Positions 1 through 11,640 of a stretch of 64,000 bases of DNA are shown here, in pieces. The notes under the pieces were generated by a model. That model did no database searches. It was not told the origin of the DNA and saw only the letters and a list, made by a program, of their open reading frames with translations. The number at the start of each line of letters is the position of its first letter. Position 1 is the first letter of the stretch. Location of the stretch: contig NC_085138.1 of assembly GCF_035046485.1 (NCBI RefSeq), positions 67,634,580 through 67,698,579 of the forward strand, written 5' to 3'. Both the position numbers and the translations under genes were made by a program. This stretch comes from Aedes albopictus. Its lineage: Eukaryota; Arthropoda; Insecta; Diptera; Culicidae.

Positions 1-1397
1 GATTCGGAGTCGCGAAGCCTAGTGCTGTAGCCGAGGTACTACCTATGGCGGATCGGATGTCCCTCCAGCCATCTTCAAGTGTAGCTGCGCCAAGCTGCTC
101 TTCCGTTGGTAGGGCCACTGCTAACTGCTGCGCGTAGTCTTGAGCCACTTCTACGTTACGAAGTTGCTCGATGTTGAGCCGCGGCGTTTGACTTCGACGC
201 GTGGTGATAACTGTCGAAAGTTTTGAGCGCATGCATACAGCGACTAAGTAGTGATCCGAATCTATATTCGCACTGCGGTATGTGCGGACGTTGGTTATAT
301 CAGAGAAGAATTCAACGTCGATTAGAACGTGGTCGATTTGATTTTCTGTTTGTTGGTCGGGTGATCTCTTTGGACTACCATACCACGGGAGGCTGCAAAG
401 TTTACGCATCGCTGGCCGTTTTCATTCGATACGGCGTGCAGGCTGTTTCGCCCGATTACCGGTCTGTACATTTCCTCCCTTCCTACCTGCGCGTTCATGT
501 CGCCGACAACGATTTTCACGTCACGCGGCGAGCAACCATCGTATGCTCTAACTGCGCGTAGAACGTTTCTTTCTCGTCATCAGGTCTCCCTTCGTGTGGG
601 CAGTGGACGTTGATGATGCTGTAGTTGATGAAACGGCCCTTAACTCTCAACATGCACATCCTTGCGTTGATCGGCTGCCACCCGATCACACGTTGTCGCA
701 TCTTGCCCAACACTATAAATCCTGTTCCCAGTTCATTGGTGGTGCCACAGCTTTGGTAGAAGGTAGCCGCTCGATGCCCGCTTTTCCACACTTTCTGTCC
801 AGTCCAACAAAGTTCCTGCAACGCCACGATGTCGAAGTTGCGGGGATGTAGTTCGTCGTAGATTATCCTCTCACATCCTGCGAAACCATGTTCCAAGTTT
901 CCAATCGTAGTCCTTATTTCGTCGCGTGGGTCTTTGCCGATTGTATCGAGTCGTATTTTCTCCTATGTTATTCGCAATGGGGATTTTTACGGGTGGCTTA
1001 TTGGGCCTACGCCAACACTCCTGTCTCGCCGGAGGGCCATCGTGCCAGTTCTGTTTAACGTCCCAACCAACACTGGGACGACCACGCTGATGGGGCTACC
1101 ACCTTGGATCTAGCTGGGCGTGGTGCAGCGTTTCTTACTCAGCCGCTGGATGCCAGAACAGACGCTGTTGTAGCCGCACCTCCTTGGTGAACAAACACTC
1201 GGATCGTACCTCCTCAATCTAGCTGAAGTCAGAAGGACAACAGTGCCCAGGCTGCACTACCAGCTAAGCACACAACTCTTAGCTGGCGGTCTTTGTCATC
1301 GATTGACCCGTGGAAGCATGAGGTAGGAACTTGTGAGGACCAGAGCTATATTGGACGCTCTCCTTATCGACTCACCGTTTTGCAGCCCAGGGGAGGT
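1..1397 (-). mobile_element. RTE-clade retrotransposon copy A, 5' half
   Basis: Minus-strand 5' part of the non-LTR family seen again at 7.3-15.5 kb and 45.6-51.6 kb. It covers the 5' leader and the AP-like endonuclease and runs off the left edge. Base 1 lines up with about 47,620 of copy C, and the similarity fades near 1,397 (45,583 in copy C), so this is close to the family's 5' end. The RT half would lie to the left of the window. The clade call rests on the endonuclease-RT layout and the C-terminal motifs visible in copies B and C. Confidence 0.85.
322..896 (-). pseudogene. RTE endonuclease fragment (broken)
   Basis: Encodes part of the apurinic-like endonuclease that nicks target DNA during target-primed reverse transcription. 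Frame 896-516 contains the metal-binding ALQE motif (about residues 25-28). Frame 519-322 contains GDMNAQVG, the family's GDxN catalytic motif. The two frames overlap by a few bases and are out of phase, so a frameshift breaks the enzyme. Compared with copy C, about 45 bases after GMVV are also missing. It cannot make an active enzyme. Confidence 0.85.
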
Positions 1398-1555
1398 AAA
1401 CATGATACTCTAATTTTTAAAGTGCATAGGCCACAATCTCGTTGGCCTGAATGCAATCACCAACGGTGACCCATGGCGTATCTGAACCGACCATTGCTGC
1501 AAAATGTTTCCAGGAATTCCCTTTTTTAAGCCGCTTAACCTAATTTATAGTTGAG
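1398..1555. other. No feature recognised
   Basis: Sequence upstream of RTE copy A. Nothing recognised on either strand. Confidence 0.4.
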
Positions 1556-1820
1556 GCACTACGTGAGCTAATACAATGAGCATGAGCATGAGTATGAGCA
1601 TAGATGACCGTACAATTCGTAGTTGCTACTCCGTGATTGACCAGAACAATCGAAATTGCACAAGGAACCAACAAACGGAGCTTGGGAGTAGCTACCGCTT
1701 TCAATGTTTACAGTTCGAGAATTCCAAACTTTATTAGTCAATAACGGCGCCGGCCACGTCCTTACAGTCATCGAGGAAGGGAAGGAATGTTAGTGTGACG
1801 TACGTTGCTACTAGAGACCG
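1556..1820 (-). repeat. Dispersed repeat, LTR-like, copy 1
   Basis: Reads on the minus strand through GATGACTGTAAGGACGTGG and ends at GTAGTGCC. The same sequence occurs in plus orientation at about 21,590-21,790, including the stretch GGTCAATCACGGAGTAGC. It holds AATAAAGTTT, a plausible poly(A) signal. The terminal 24 bases (GGCACTACGTGAGC...) recur alone at 4352-4375. An LTR fragment is possible, but no TG...CA ends or flanking duplication could be fixed. Confidence 0.5.
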
Positions 1821-2199
1821 AGATCACCTCATCTTCTCCACGATTGTCATGGGAAGGAGTTTTTGTTAATGGGGATGGGAAAGTCACATGATGTAGATTC
1901 ACTTTGGTAAGTAATTTGATTCATGCAACCTATATACATCAAAACGCGTATTCATTTTGAATCAAATACTACACATGCCGACACCGAAGATGACGAACCA
2001 GTCAAATTGCATGTTGTGTAAATACAAAAAAAAAAATGAAGAAAAATAATTATTATCAACAAGAAGTGCATTGGAACTAGCGCCGAAACATAACGTGACG
2101 AACCTTTCAATATTTGTTAGGTAAATACATAAAAATTAGCATATTTTTATATTATTAGTTATTAATTATTATGATAGAATGAAACGAGCTCACCGGTAA
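1821..2199. other. AT-rich, no gene seen
   Basis: AT-rich sequence with homopolymer runs. No ORF, RNA gene or repeat boundary is supported. Confidence 0.4.
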
Positions 2200-2207
2200 A
2201 TATCCAT

Positions 2208-2913
2208 TAGTGTGGGTCATCGGAACCGTTTTCGCAGATCAAAGCTTTTTTGGTTCCGTTTCGGGTCCTGAGTATCTGTGCAAAATTTGAGCCTGATCGG
2301 TTGTGTCTACACTTTGCGCATTGCAATTGAAATTTGTATGGGATTTTGTATAGGAAAACATACTTTTTTGCATTTTTGTCATAAGTTAAAAATGTTTGTC
2401 TGAAACTTTTTAACCGATACTGTAAAATGATAGCCTAGGATGTTCTGAAAAACTTTGTCGAAGACCGTAAAGCAATCCGATGCTTGTGAAAATAGTTATA
2501 ATCAACGAACTGCATGCATGTGTTTATGTTTTAACATGCAAAGGAATAACAATAGCAACAAAATCATGCTGTTTCGACAATCTATGCCAACGATATAACT
2601 TTTTTCGTAAGCATCAGATCAGTTCGCGGTCTTCGACAAAGTTTTTTCAGGACACCCTAGGCTATGTTTTCACTTTATCGGGTACATGGTTTTAGAATAA
2701 TTCGAGCTTGTTATGAGAGAAATGCAAAAAAAGTGTGTTTTCCCATGTAAAACCCCATACAAACTTCAAACGCGATGCGCAAAACGTAGACATCATCGAT
2801 CGTGTCCAAATTTTGCACACTTATTTGGGTCCTGAAATGGGATCAAAAAAGCTTTGATCTGATGGGATACCATTGAATTTTTCATTTTTCCATATAAACC
2901 ATGACCCACTCTA
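2208..2913. mobile_element. hAT-like foldback element, 8-bp TSD
   Basis: A 706-bp palindromic element. The ends are TAGTGTGGGTCAT and, inverted, TAGAGTGGGTCAT. Identical 8-bp duplications ATATCCAT lie at 2200-2207 and 2914-2921. The arms stay similar inward for roughly 250 bp each, including ACTTTGTCGAAGACCG. There is no transposase ORF, so it is non-autonomous. An 8-bp duplication fits the hAT superfamily. Confidence 0.85.
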
Positions 2914-2921
2914 ATATCCAT

Positions 2922-3172
2922 CTAGGTGTCCAGTGCTTATGTAATGCAGCATCTTCCACTAACTGGCTTTGACTCCGTAATCACTTTACACACGGATACG
3001 ACGATGTGCACAATCAAATCGATGACGGAGACGACGCGGCCGACCCGAATGAAAAAAGCGGCACTTCCACTTTGCTTCCTAAATCATACTAAACCGGCTT
3101 CACGCGGGTACGACTATGTGCACATTCAAGTCGACGACGACGATGACGCGACGACTGCAATCGGTCACAACA
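2922..3172. other. No gene seen; GACGAC-rich
   Basis: Contains a short GACGACGACGATGACGCG tract. ORFs here are short and resemble nothing known. Confidence 0.3.
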
Positions 3173-3419
3173 CAGGCCAAACATGTCCAATCTGCAGAAG
3201 AGAGGCTCTCTTTGGTTTCTCTATCTTTCGTTAATACCTCAGCTGTTTATTTGTATTTTGAATGCCTCGTTGCATTGAACGATGGTCAAAACAATCGTCT
3301 TTTGATTTGTACAGCAAAAATAGTTGAAAAGTGTACCATTACATTGCAATAATTGAAAGAGAGAGTAAACAAAGAGAGTCCCTCAAATGCAGACAGGACC
3401 TATTGAAATGTTTGGCCTG
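3173..3419. mobile_element. Palindromic MITE, CAGGCCAAACAT ends
   Basis: A 247-bp element with inverted ends CAGGCCAAACATGTCC and CAGGCCAAACATTTC. The inner arms carry inverted GAGAGAGTAAAC-like runs. No clear duplication flanks it, so its superfamily is open. Confidence 0.6.
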
Positions 3420-3438
3420 AACAAACCACAACAGCCTA

Positions 3439-3838
3439 CACTGAAATAAATTTTGTTGTAGTTTCTACCGAATCCATGGTAAAATTAAGAACTGTACCAA
3501 CGATCTTCAACCGAATGCAAAACTCCGTCAATTGTACTGAAACATTGTTAATATTACCATGCGCGCAGTACCGTTGACTGAAAACATTCTTGGTGCTACT
3601 ATTTTAGCATTTCGACCATGTCGACTTGAATGTAACGCGTCTTAGATAAACGTGGTCAAAAATACAACGACAAAATTGTTGCATCAAGAATGTTTTCAGT
3701 CAACGGTACTGCAGGCATAGTAATATTGACAATGCTTCAGCACAACTAACAGAATCCTGCATTCGGTTGAAAATCGTTGGTACAGTTCTTAATCTTACCA
3801 TGGATTGGGTAGAAACTACAACAAAATTTATTTCAGTG
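3439..3838. mobile_element. TA-flanked palindromic MITE
   Basis: A 400-bp element with inverted ends CACTGAAATAAATTTTGTTG, flanked by TA at 3437-3438 and 3839-3840. The arms are inverted copies over about 150 bp each. The TA duplication suggests Tc1/mariner mobilisation. No coding capacity. Confidence 0.85.
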
Positions 3839-3970
3839 TAGAACCCCTTACTTGTCAGCGCACGGATTTTTTTTCCCCATCACCGGCGAGCCCGAGCTAA
3901 CACTTTTCACTCTCGACATACAAAATAAAACAAAAAGGAACAAACTCACCGGATGATCTCATTCAGCTGA

Positions 3971-4035
3971 GAAGAGACGAACCAGCCAAGGTCTGAAAGC
4001 CTGTTTAATAAAGATAAATCAATCAATCAATCAAT
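3971..4035 (+). mobile_element. 65-bp 5'-truncated non-LTR tail
   Basis: Contains GACGAACCAGCCAAGG, AATAAAG and an (ATCA)n tail. It is flanked by perfect 11-bp duplications CATTCAGCTGA (3960-3970 and 4036-4046). The duplication and tail show a target-primed insertion that kept only the last 65 bp of its source. The same 3' end recurs at 39341-39393. Confidence 0.85.
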
Positions 4036-4218
4036 CATTCAGCTGACTCTTCGTGGTCATCACTGCCTGCGGGACCAATACGTCTAACCACTACCAGTCG
4101 TAAGGAATGTTCACTCGTTCACTTCACTCGCATGGTCCCCCGCCGTCGAACGAAGGACTAATATATGAAAATTTTAACAGTGACCAAAACCAATCACGCG
4201 CGACTATAACACCATTGC

Positions 4219-4375
4219 CATGTTGCTGCTGGCATCGCATCCGAACCCAAAAACACTTTTTCCCTCCAAATCCCAACCGATCGACGACGCACGACCCAAA
4301 CCCAATACAGACTGGATGCCATGCTGCCGCTGGCATCGCATCCGAACCCCGGCACTACGTGAGCTAATACAATGG
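4219..4375. repeat. 31-bp direct duplication plus shared 24-mer
   Basis: CTGGCATCGCATCCGAACCC occurs within 31-bp near-identical units starting at 4219 and 4319, 100 bp apart. The second unit runs into GGCACTACGTGAGCTAATAC (4352-4371), which also ends the dispersed repeat at 1556. This suggests a fragment of the same larger element. Confidence 0.55.
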
Positions 4376-4639
4376 AGTCCTAAAATAAAAGATGTTTTGC
4401 TGAAAATCGCAATAAAGCATGGTATTTGTCTTTTATTCTAAAAACGCCATTCCTATCCGGCATACACGGTAACAAAATTTCACTAAAACTGTAAGTTTTA
4501 AGCTAGGGACGGAACTAAGATCAAGAAAATTGAAAATATATATTAACATAGACTAACAATAAAAAGACAAGAACTGAGAAAATGTGCAGTGTTGAACTAT
4601 GCTTTGTGATTGTGTATATAGTGCGTTAGGACCATGCTT

Positions 4640-4975
4640 ACACCATAGACTGCCGACACTTTGTACAATGCCTGAATGTGGTCTTTTCTACTATAATGAA
4701 CAGGATTATGTAGTGATGTTTCCACTTTTTGAACAAGATCCTTGGTAGAATAATGAACACGAGGGTGTTGTGAGGCTGTTGCTTCTTATCTCGTTTAGTT
4801 GAGGGTCCATTATGAGTTGCCGTTCACCGATATCCAATGAACTGTATTCATTATAGCCATATGTAGGCTAAGAAGAAGATCAGTGTCAGCCACTCTCGAG
4901 AAGAAGAGCACGAAAAATTGTGCCGGGCTCGGAAACAAAGCCATGTCCATCCGCTTATAAAGCGAACGTGTGACA
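4640..4975 (-). mobile_element. Degenerate tRNA-derived SINE copy
   Basis: Diverged copy of the SINE at 17,510-17,880. Shared stretches include GGTCCATTATGAGTTGCCGT and CACGAGGGTGTTG. The tRNA-like head, on the minus strand near 4,920-4,970, has lost its box B. Confidence 0.65.
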
Positions 4976-5032
4976 AAAGGTGCCACAGGCCCAGGCTCAA
5001 GATATTCTAATAGAAATACTCCAAAATAACTA

Positions 5033-5228
5033 CAGTCGAACCTCCATGAGTCGATGTTCCTTGACTCGATATCGTCTCATGGACGTAAAATTTTCCATTC
5101 TGAAAAATAATTTCTGGGTTACTATGATGGTCCCTCCAAAATGCCTCCAAAAGGATTTCTGTTTCACTACTCGATATTTCCATGAGTCGGTGGTCCCTTC
5201 AATATCGACTCATGGAGGTTTTACTGTA
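5033..5228. mobile_element. pogo/Tc1-like MITE, TA TSD
   Basis: A 196-bp element with inverted ends CAGTCGAACCTCCATGAGTC and CAGTAAAACCTCCATGAGTC, flanked by TA at 5031-5032 and 5229-5230. The start and TA duplication resemble pogo/Tigger-type elements. Non-coding. Confidence 0.8.
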
Positions 5229-5239
5229 TAAACAAATAC

Positions 5240-6690
5240 CTTTTAAATTGTGATCTATAAAGATTCACGTCCATTTCTCACAGATGATGGCAAAATGTGT
5301 TCATTGGTCACCACTAAAATTATACCTACTAGTTATGTTTTACTTGCGTACGCATCAGAAAAATTCAAGCAAAGAAAATGGCTCAACAAAAAAGCTGACC
5401 TCCCCTCATCCAACTCATGTTACGCAAAAGCTCAAAACAAAAACAAACTCCATCCATCTTCCTGCAGTATTTACAAGATGTAACTACCACAAAAGGACGT
5501 GTTGTTATTTCCAGGAATCTCACTCACCCAGCCTCCTTCGCCTCAATAAACGAACGGAAGGAATTCAAGTCCTACAGAGACGCACACCAGAGCCGTAGTG
5601 TTCTGAAACAGAATACCAAGCAGAGCACGCAACGAACAAACCAACGAACCAACCGAACGGAGGCATCCCCAACAGAAGTCTTCATCCCTAACACCGACAA
5701 TAATGGATTTTGTAACCGAAGGTTTTATCATCTTTCACTTTGCCCTTTTGAACCGGACTACGGTCATCGTCTACCGTCGTCGCCATGCCGCCGTCGTCGT
5801 CTCGTCTTTCGATCCCAAAGAGAAGCTTCTTTGCATACCTACTGACTGACGACGACGCTGTGTGTGCGTTCGTCGGTCGATGCCATCGTCCATCGTCGTG
5901 TTCGGACTAGGTATCTTTATTCAAGTGGAAAATTTTCTCTACGATGAGCAAAACGAACTTTACTCGAATTGCTATGCTATGCCATGCTTTGGTGGGAAAA
6001 TTTTCCCAGCGTAGCTTGTTCCAGTTTTACCCGTAACCCTAAGCTGTCTGTAAAGTGCAGTTCAGGAGAGGTAACATCGGCGTAATTTAGGATGGGATTT
6101 GCATCTGACCCCCTTTTAGATCAACATCCGATACGCCATTGAAATCTTCTCAAGCGGCAGCAACCAAGGTTTACAACAGGGGAGCAGTACGGGGTAAAAG
6201 TTTTGTGTTGGCAAAAGAAAACCGAGATTCTGTGAAAGTGTATCACATTCTTGGATGCAAAAGATTTCCCATTCCGCATTTATCTTTTTGGACCAAACAG
6301 AAAGAGAGAGAAAGTCCTGGCAAACAACCGACCTACAGACCAGCCAACCAACCCATACTGCGGTTTATCTCAATTCAGAAATAGCAAAGCACTGGTCCAG
6401 AAGTTGTATGAAAAGCTCGAAAGTGTAAGTAAGCATAGAGAACCGGAGACGGCATAAGATGAAGTAGAACGCCTCTGTCTACCGGAATCGGTCTACCAGA
6501 AATGTGTGTTTATCAACTTGGCAGCAGCAGAAGCAGCAGTATTCAGTCAGTCAGCGCTCTGCAGGAAATCATCCTTTTCTTCATTCAAGAAAAAAGCTGA
6601 CGGATAAAAGGGGGTGAAGATGGTGCGGATTTTCTGGGTACAGCTGGTCGACAGTTACGCTCAAACTGAGGCCGGAAAATGTCCCAAGAG
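5240..6690. other. Low-copy-looking region, no gene named
   Basis: No repeat boundary was seen. It includes a CGTCGT-rich stretch (5,770-5,910). An open frame at 5417-5845 (+, 142 codons) is rich in Ser, Thr and Arg and resembles no family. It could be a non-coding exon or intron, but the sequence alone does not show that. Confidence 0.3.
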
Positions 6691-7257
6691 CGCGTCAGGG
6701 TTCAGTCAGGACCAGGATGAGCAAGATTCTAACCCAATGTTTCTGTGGTGCTATTCGAATGGCGACTCTTGAAGAGGATTGGTGGCAAGCATGAATGAGG
6801 AGATAGGTTGAGGTTACTGGTCTGGTCAGTCCGGATGACAGTTTACTCGACCTCATGTCAATCAGTAGGGCATGATGTGAAAACATTACTGGAATCAACC
6901 GATGCATGGCATAGGTATTTTTTTTAAATCTCTGCATAATCATTCAAAATATTTCAATTAACTATTAAAATGTCTGGATCAATCGGTTTATGTACACTAC
7001 ACTAGTTTATAACATTTTTGAACTCGGGAGCTGATGATCATTTTTAGTGTAGAATCATGACCAGAGATTGAAAACGTGATACAAAAAGAATTACAGTTAA
7101 GCAGATTTTATTTTCGACAAGGCTGATGATTTAAAAGCGATTTTTGTTCTATTTTACGTAATATATCATGTAAACCTTCATAGCTGGAAGTTTACATGAC
7201 CAAAATTAAGTTTACTTGACGTGTAATCCTCATTATTTTTATCTGTGTATGCAAAGT
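6691..7257. other. No feature recognised
   Basis: AT-rich. One short inverted pair, CATGTAAACTTC-like, lies near 7,168-7,200. Nothing else is supported. Confidence 0.3.
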
Positions 7258-7300
7258 TACTCAAGCCGACATGTGCCGAGATAATCACGGGAATATTCTC

Positions 7301-7965
7301 AATTATTATTTTTATGTATTTTTCTTGTATTACAGGCAAAATAATAGGTTTTGCCTTGTACTTAAACTACCTTTCCCACTATTGCCCATGAGGGTTTCCA
7401 CCCTCAAGTGATAGTAAAAAGTCTTATATTGCAACTACCGACTAAGCTATCTGCGCCATTTTGCGCCGGAAATAGTTACTTAAGGTGAAAGAACATCTTG
7501 AAATATGATAAATTTGCCTATAACTTTTTTGTTTCAAGATATAATGACTTAACATCTTTGGAAGAAATGTGTATTTTGACGTCTCGAACAAGTTTGTAGA
7601 AGGTCACAAAACTGTAGGATTTTGTCTGTTGAAGCTACACTGAAAAAAACTAGTTTTAGGGGTACTTCGCACAAATCACTCCATATCTCTAAAACCGTAA
7701 GAGGTGGAGCTCTGACATGTTCTACGATTTTTTTCTCTTATTATGAACTACTAATTTTCTGAACACATCAAATCTCTCAAAATTGTTTTGTCAAAATATA
7801 ATTTTTATCTCACCTTTAGGGGGATTAATCAAAATTACATTTTATCAAAAGACGCCTTTTAACATGCAGAAATACTTTGCAGAACACGCCAAACCTCTAG
7901 AACCAACCTAAACAAAGTTATTTGATTTTGATCGCAAAATCATCGATTTCGAACTCTGTGGTGTG
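7301..7965. mobile_element. Insertion of unknown type in RTE copy B
   Basis: 665 bp that split two RTE pieces. It includes a box-A-like stretch on the minus strand (TAGCTTAGTCGGTA near 7,440-7,465) and sequence resembling the arms of the foldback at 8077 (TTTAGGGGGATTAATC). No flanking duplication was found, and RTE sequence is also lost here, so a deletion or a second event is likely. Confidence 0.45.
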
Positions 7966-8065
7966 CGCAGGACGAAAGATTTCCAGACCCTAACCTCCAA
8001 GAGATTGAAGAGGAGGTTAAACCGGTTGAAAAACAACAAAGCCGCTGGAGCAGATAAACTACCAA

Positions 8066-10307
8066 CCCGAGCAGAGCACAATGGTTTATTTTCCCATTTC
8101 CACGCTCTTAATTATAAGCTCGTAGGATTGAGGAGATAGAGCAACGGTGTCTTCGGCAAAGTTGACGGGAATGACCAGTGCCATCTTTTGACAGTTAGAG
8201 TTTTCGGATCAATCCCCCTATAAGTGAGATACAAAATTATTTTTTCAAATTGTTGAGATAGAGGGTTGACGTTTTCGGCAAAGTTGTAGCATTTTTGATT
8301 CCAAACAACTTTCCTGAAGTCGTCATTGTTGTACTTTTTACTCCAATGGACATAGAGGCCTGTGTTTAAAAGTTAACCCCAAAAACACGTTTTTTAAGTA
8401 AAACATACATTTGTTGAATTTTTAGACCCATACAATGTTCTGCAAAATTGTATGAATCAATAAAATACGCAACTTTGCCGAAGACATCAAAGCTGTAAGA
8501 ATTAAATGAGACGAGTTATAGATGAATTTATGATTTTTTTCATCCACTTCCCAAGTAACAGAACTAGCTGAATAACAGTTTCTTAAGCTATAGTTTGCTT
8601 AAGAGTAGTTTGTTCCACTCTTGTAAAGCAAAAATGTTTGTTGGGTTTTAGGGATAAATATCTTTCTTAGGGGCAAAAAGGTGCAGCTGAGGATACTCTT
8701 ATCAGAAAGTACATCTATAGAGCTTTCAAATAAGGGTAAGTTTGTCCGTCCACGATCGTCTACTGAGGAGATATGGCCATAATAAAAAATGTCCTTACTA
8801 CGATTTAACTGCATTCAAATCTACGTTGACAGAAAAATTCATGGCTACTATGATCAAATAATATATAGCCTTCTTTAAGCGAATTTGCGCAACAGTCCTG
8901 AATGTTTTAAATACCAAATTTGTTCTATATAACGTTTTCCACTGCTTTTTTTAAGACTTCCACTATTTAGTACAAATCCCATTCATTGAATAAAATATTA
9001 TGATTTATCGGGGTTTAATACGCTCTCACAGAGGCAACAGAGTTCTTCTGTAAAGCAATTTGAAATTTTATATGAAGAAAGTCAACACAATGAACTTTTA
9101 TTAAGATATGAAGAAAGTTTAATTTATATTTCATCATAGTAGCCATGATTTTTTTTGTCAAAGTAAATTTGATTGCAATTAAATCGTAGTAAGGAGATTT
9201 TTTATTATGGCCATATCTCCTCAGTAGACGATCGTGGACGGACAAACTGTTTGAAAGCTCTATAGATGTACTTTCTGATAAGAGTATCCTCAGCTGCACT
9301 TTTTTTGCCCCTAAGAAAGATATTTATCCCTAAAAGCGGATGCAAAAAACCATAAATTCATCTATAACTCGTCTCATTTATTTCTTACAGCTTTGATGTC
9401 GTCGGCAAAGTTGCGTATTTTATTGATTCATACAACTTTGCAGAACATTATATGGGTCTAAAAATTCAACAAATGTATGTTTTACTTAAAAAACGTGTTT
9501 TTGGAGTTAACTTTCAAACACAGGCCTCTATCTCCATTGGAGTAAAAAATACAACATTGACGTCTTCAGGAAAGTTGTTTGGAATCAAAAATGCTACAAC
9601 TTTGCCTAAGACGTCAACCCTCTATCTCAACAATTTAAAAAACATTAATTTTGTATCTCACTTTGATCCGAAAACTCTAACTGTCAAAAGATGGCGCTGG
9701 TCATTCCCATCAACTTTGCCGAAGACACCATTGCTCTATCTCCTCAATCTTTCGAGCTATTAATTAAGAGCGTGAAAATGGGAAAATAAACCATTGTGCA
9801 GAGGAAAAAAGCTCAATAATAGCATATTTTGATATGGAGAACAAAAATTGATATTTGTTTGTTTGAGATAATAGGTAAAAGTACTGAAAATAATATCTTA
9901 TTTTTATTCCTGGAACATCATCATCATAGCACATTTAGCCCTTGGTAAGATCTAACCAATAGCAGTGAGCTATTTGATTGATCTTCAAATATCATATTAT
10001 GCTATTGGTAAGATGGTAGAAGAACAAGTTCAATTCAATTCATATTTATTTGTTGTTTTATCAATTCACTAAAGTAGTTACATTGGTTCATTATAGAGTT
10101 TTGGTTTGCCTTACAACTATACCATAATTCACTGTATCATTTGATGCATTATACAAAATTCATGTTCATTCAATTGCAGGAAAATACTCGCAAAAAACCT
10201 GCCATCATAGAAGAACAAGTTTTTGCTATTATTTTCAGTACTTTTACCTCTTACCTCAAACAAACTAATATCACATTTTGATCGTCAGTACTTGAACTCT
10301 GCCCGGG
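8066..10307. mobile_element. Foldback element split by a Transib-like element
   Basis: Ends CCCGAGCAGAG (8066) and, inverted, CCCGGGCAGAG (10307). Without the inner element it is about 515 bp. The inner arms match inversely: GATAATAGGTAAAAGTACTG near 9,870 and CAGTACTTTTACCTCTTACC near 10,235. RTE sequence resumes directly at both ends. The left end is cut 11 bp in by the element at 8077-9798, so this foldback is older than that one. Confidence 0.75.
8077..9798. mobile_element. Transib-like long palindromic element
   Basis: A 1,722-bp, nearly complete palindrome. It starts CACAATGGTTTATTTTCCCA and ends with the inverse. Identical 5-bp duplications CAGAG lie at 8072-8076 and 9799-9803. Transib elements (the RAG1-related superfamily) are known for 5-bp duplications and CACWATG-type ends, which is the basis for this call. 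There is no transposase ORF. The arms (about 800 bp each) contain ACTTTGCCGAAGAC and CTATCTC several times. A rival view is an unrelated foldback that shares these ends by chance. Confidence 0.75.
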
Positions 10308-10351
10308 AAGCAAGCTTCTGAAATACGGTGGAGAAGCACAAGTGTGAGCAC

Positions 10352-10450
10352 CAGGGATGGCATACTCCTCAGTGTGTGTGCAAGTGTGCGTGGTTTTAAT
10401 ATGAAAATGAGCTGCACTGTGCACATTTTCAGTGCGGAATGCCATCCCTG
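10352..10450. mobile_element. 99-bp hAT MITE
   Basis: Ends CAGGGATGGCAT in inverted orientation. Perfect 8-bp duplications GTGAGCAC lie at 10344-10351 and 10451-10458. It sits inside RTE copy B and splits it cleanly. Confidence 0.9.
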
Positions 10451-10655
10451 GTGAGCACTACACTGGGTCATTACCAAGATTTGGGAAGAGGAAGTATTAC
10501 CGGGGGAGTGGATGGAAGGTATCGTGTGTCCCATCTACAAAAACGGTGACAAGTTGGATTGAGGGAACAATCGCGCGATCACACTACTGAGCTCTGCCTA
10601 CAAGGTACTCTTTCAAATTTTATGCCGGAGTCTATCACCGCTTGCAAGAGAGTTC

Positions 10656-11640
10656 GTGGGGCAATATCAGGATGGATTCATGAGTGAACGCGCTACAACG
10701 GACCAGATGTTCGCCATCCGCCAGATGTTGCAGAAATGCCGCGAATACAACGTGCCCACACATCACTTGTTCAACAATTTCAAATCGGCGTATGATACAA
10801 TCGATCGAGAACAGCTATGGCAGATTATGCACGAATACGGATTCCCGGATAAACTGATACGATTGATCAAGGCAACGATGGATCGAGTGATGTGCGTAGT
10901 TCGAGTATCAGGGACACTCTCGGGTCCCTTCGAATCTCGCAGAGGGTTACGGCAAGGTGATGGTCTTTCGTGCTTGCAGTTTAACGTTACGTTAGAAGGT
11001 GTAATAATGAGAGCGGGGATAAACACGAGTGGGACGATTTTCACTAAGTCCGTTCAGCTGCTGGGTTTCGGTGATGATATTGATATTAAAATTCGTAAAT
11101 TTGAGACGATGGCGGAAACGTACATCCGACTAAAGAGTGAAGCCAGGCGAATCGAATTAGTCATTAATGTGTCGAAGACAAAGTACATGATGGCAAAGGG
11201 CTCCAGGGAGGAATCACCGCGCCAGCCACCCCGAATTTATATCGACGGTGATGAAATCGATGCGGTTGAAGAATTCGTGTACTTGGGCTCACTGGTGACC
11301 GCCGACAACGACACCAGCAGAGAAATTCGGAGGCGCATTGTGGCAGGAAATCGTGCTTACTTTGGACTCCGCAAAACTCTACGATCGAATAAAGTTCGCC
11401 GTAACACGAAGTTAACTTTCTTCAAAACGCTGATTAGACCGGTCGTCCTCTATGGGCACGAAACATGGACCCTACGTGCAGAGGACCAACGTTCCCTTGG
11501 AGTTTTCGAACGGAGGTGTTGCGTACCATCGACGGCGGAGTGCAGATGGAAGACGGGACTTGGAGAAGGCGAATGAACCACGAGCAGCATCAGCTGCTGA
11601 GAGAACCAACCATCGTCCATACCGCGAAAATCGGGAGGCT
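10656..11640 (+). pseudogene. RTE reverse transcriptase, copy B (broken)
   Basis: The open stretch 10656-11576 covers RT palm motifs in order. Motif A reads NFKSAYDTID, where copies C and D have DFKSA, so the first catalytic aspartate is replaced. Motif B reads RRGLRQGDGLSC. The catalytic box reads GFGDDIDI instead of GFADDIDI. Motif D is LVINVSKTKY. A frameshift near 11,515 moves the C-terminal domain (VQMEDGTWRRRMNHE) into another frame, and the element at 11644 cuts off the rest. Upstream, 10,459-10,655 encodes the fingers. With two damaged active-site motifs it is dead. Confidence 0.9.

Noticed and set aside
223..851. Plus-strand open frames over RTE copy A
   Set aside because: They are shadows of the minus-strand endonuclease, whose motifs are clear.
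5417..5845. 142-codon open frame
   Set aside because: No domain, biased composition and no start context. I list the region but do not call a gene.
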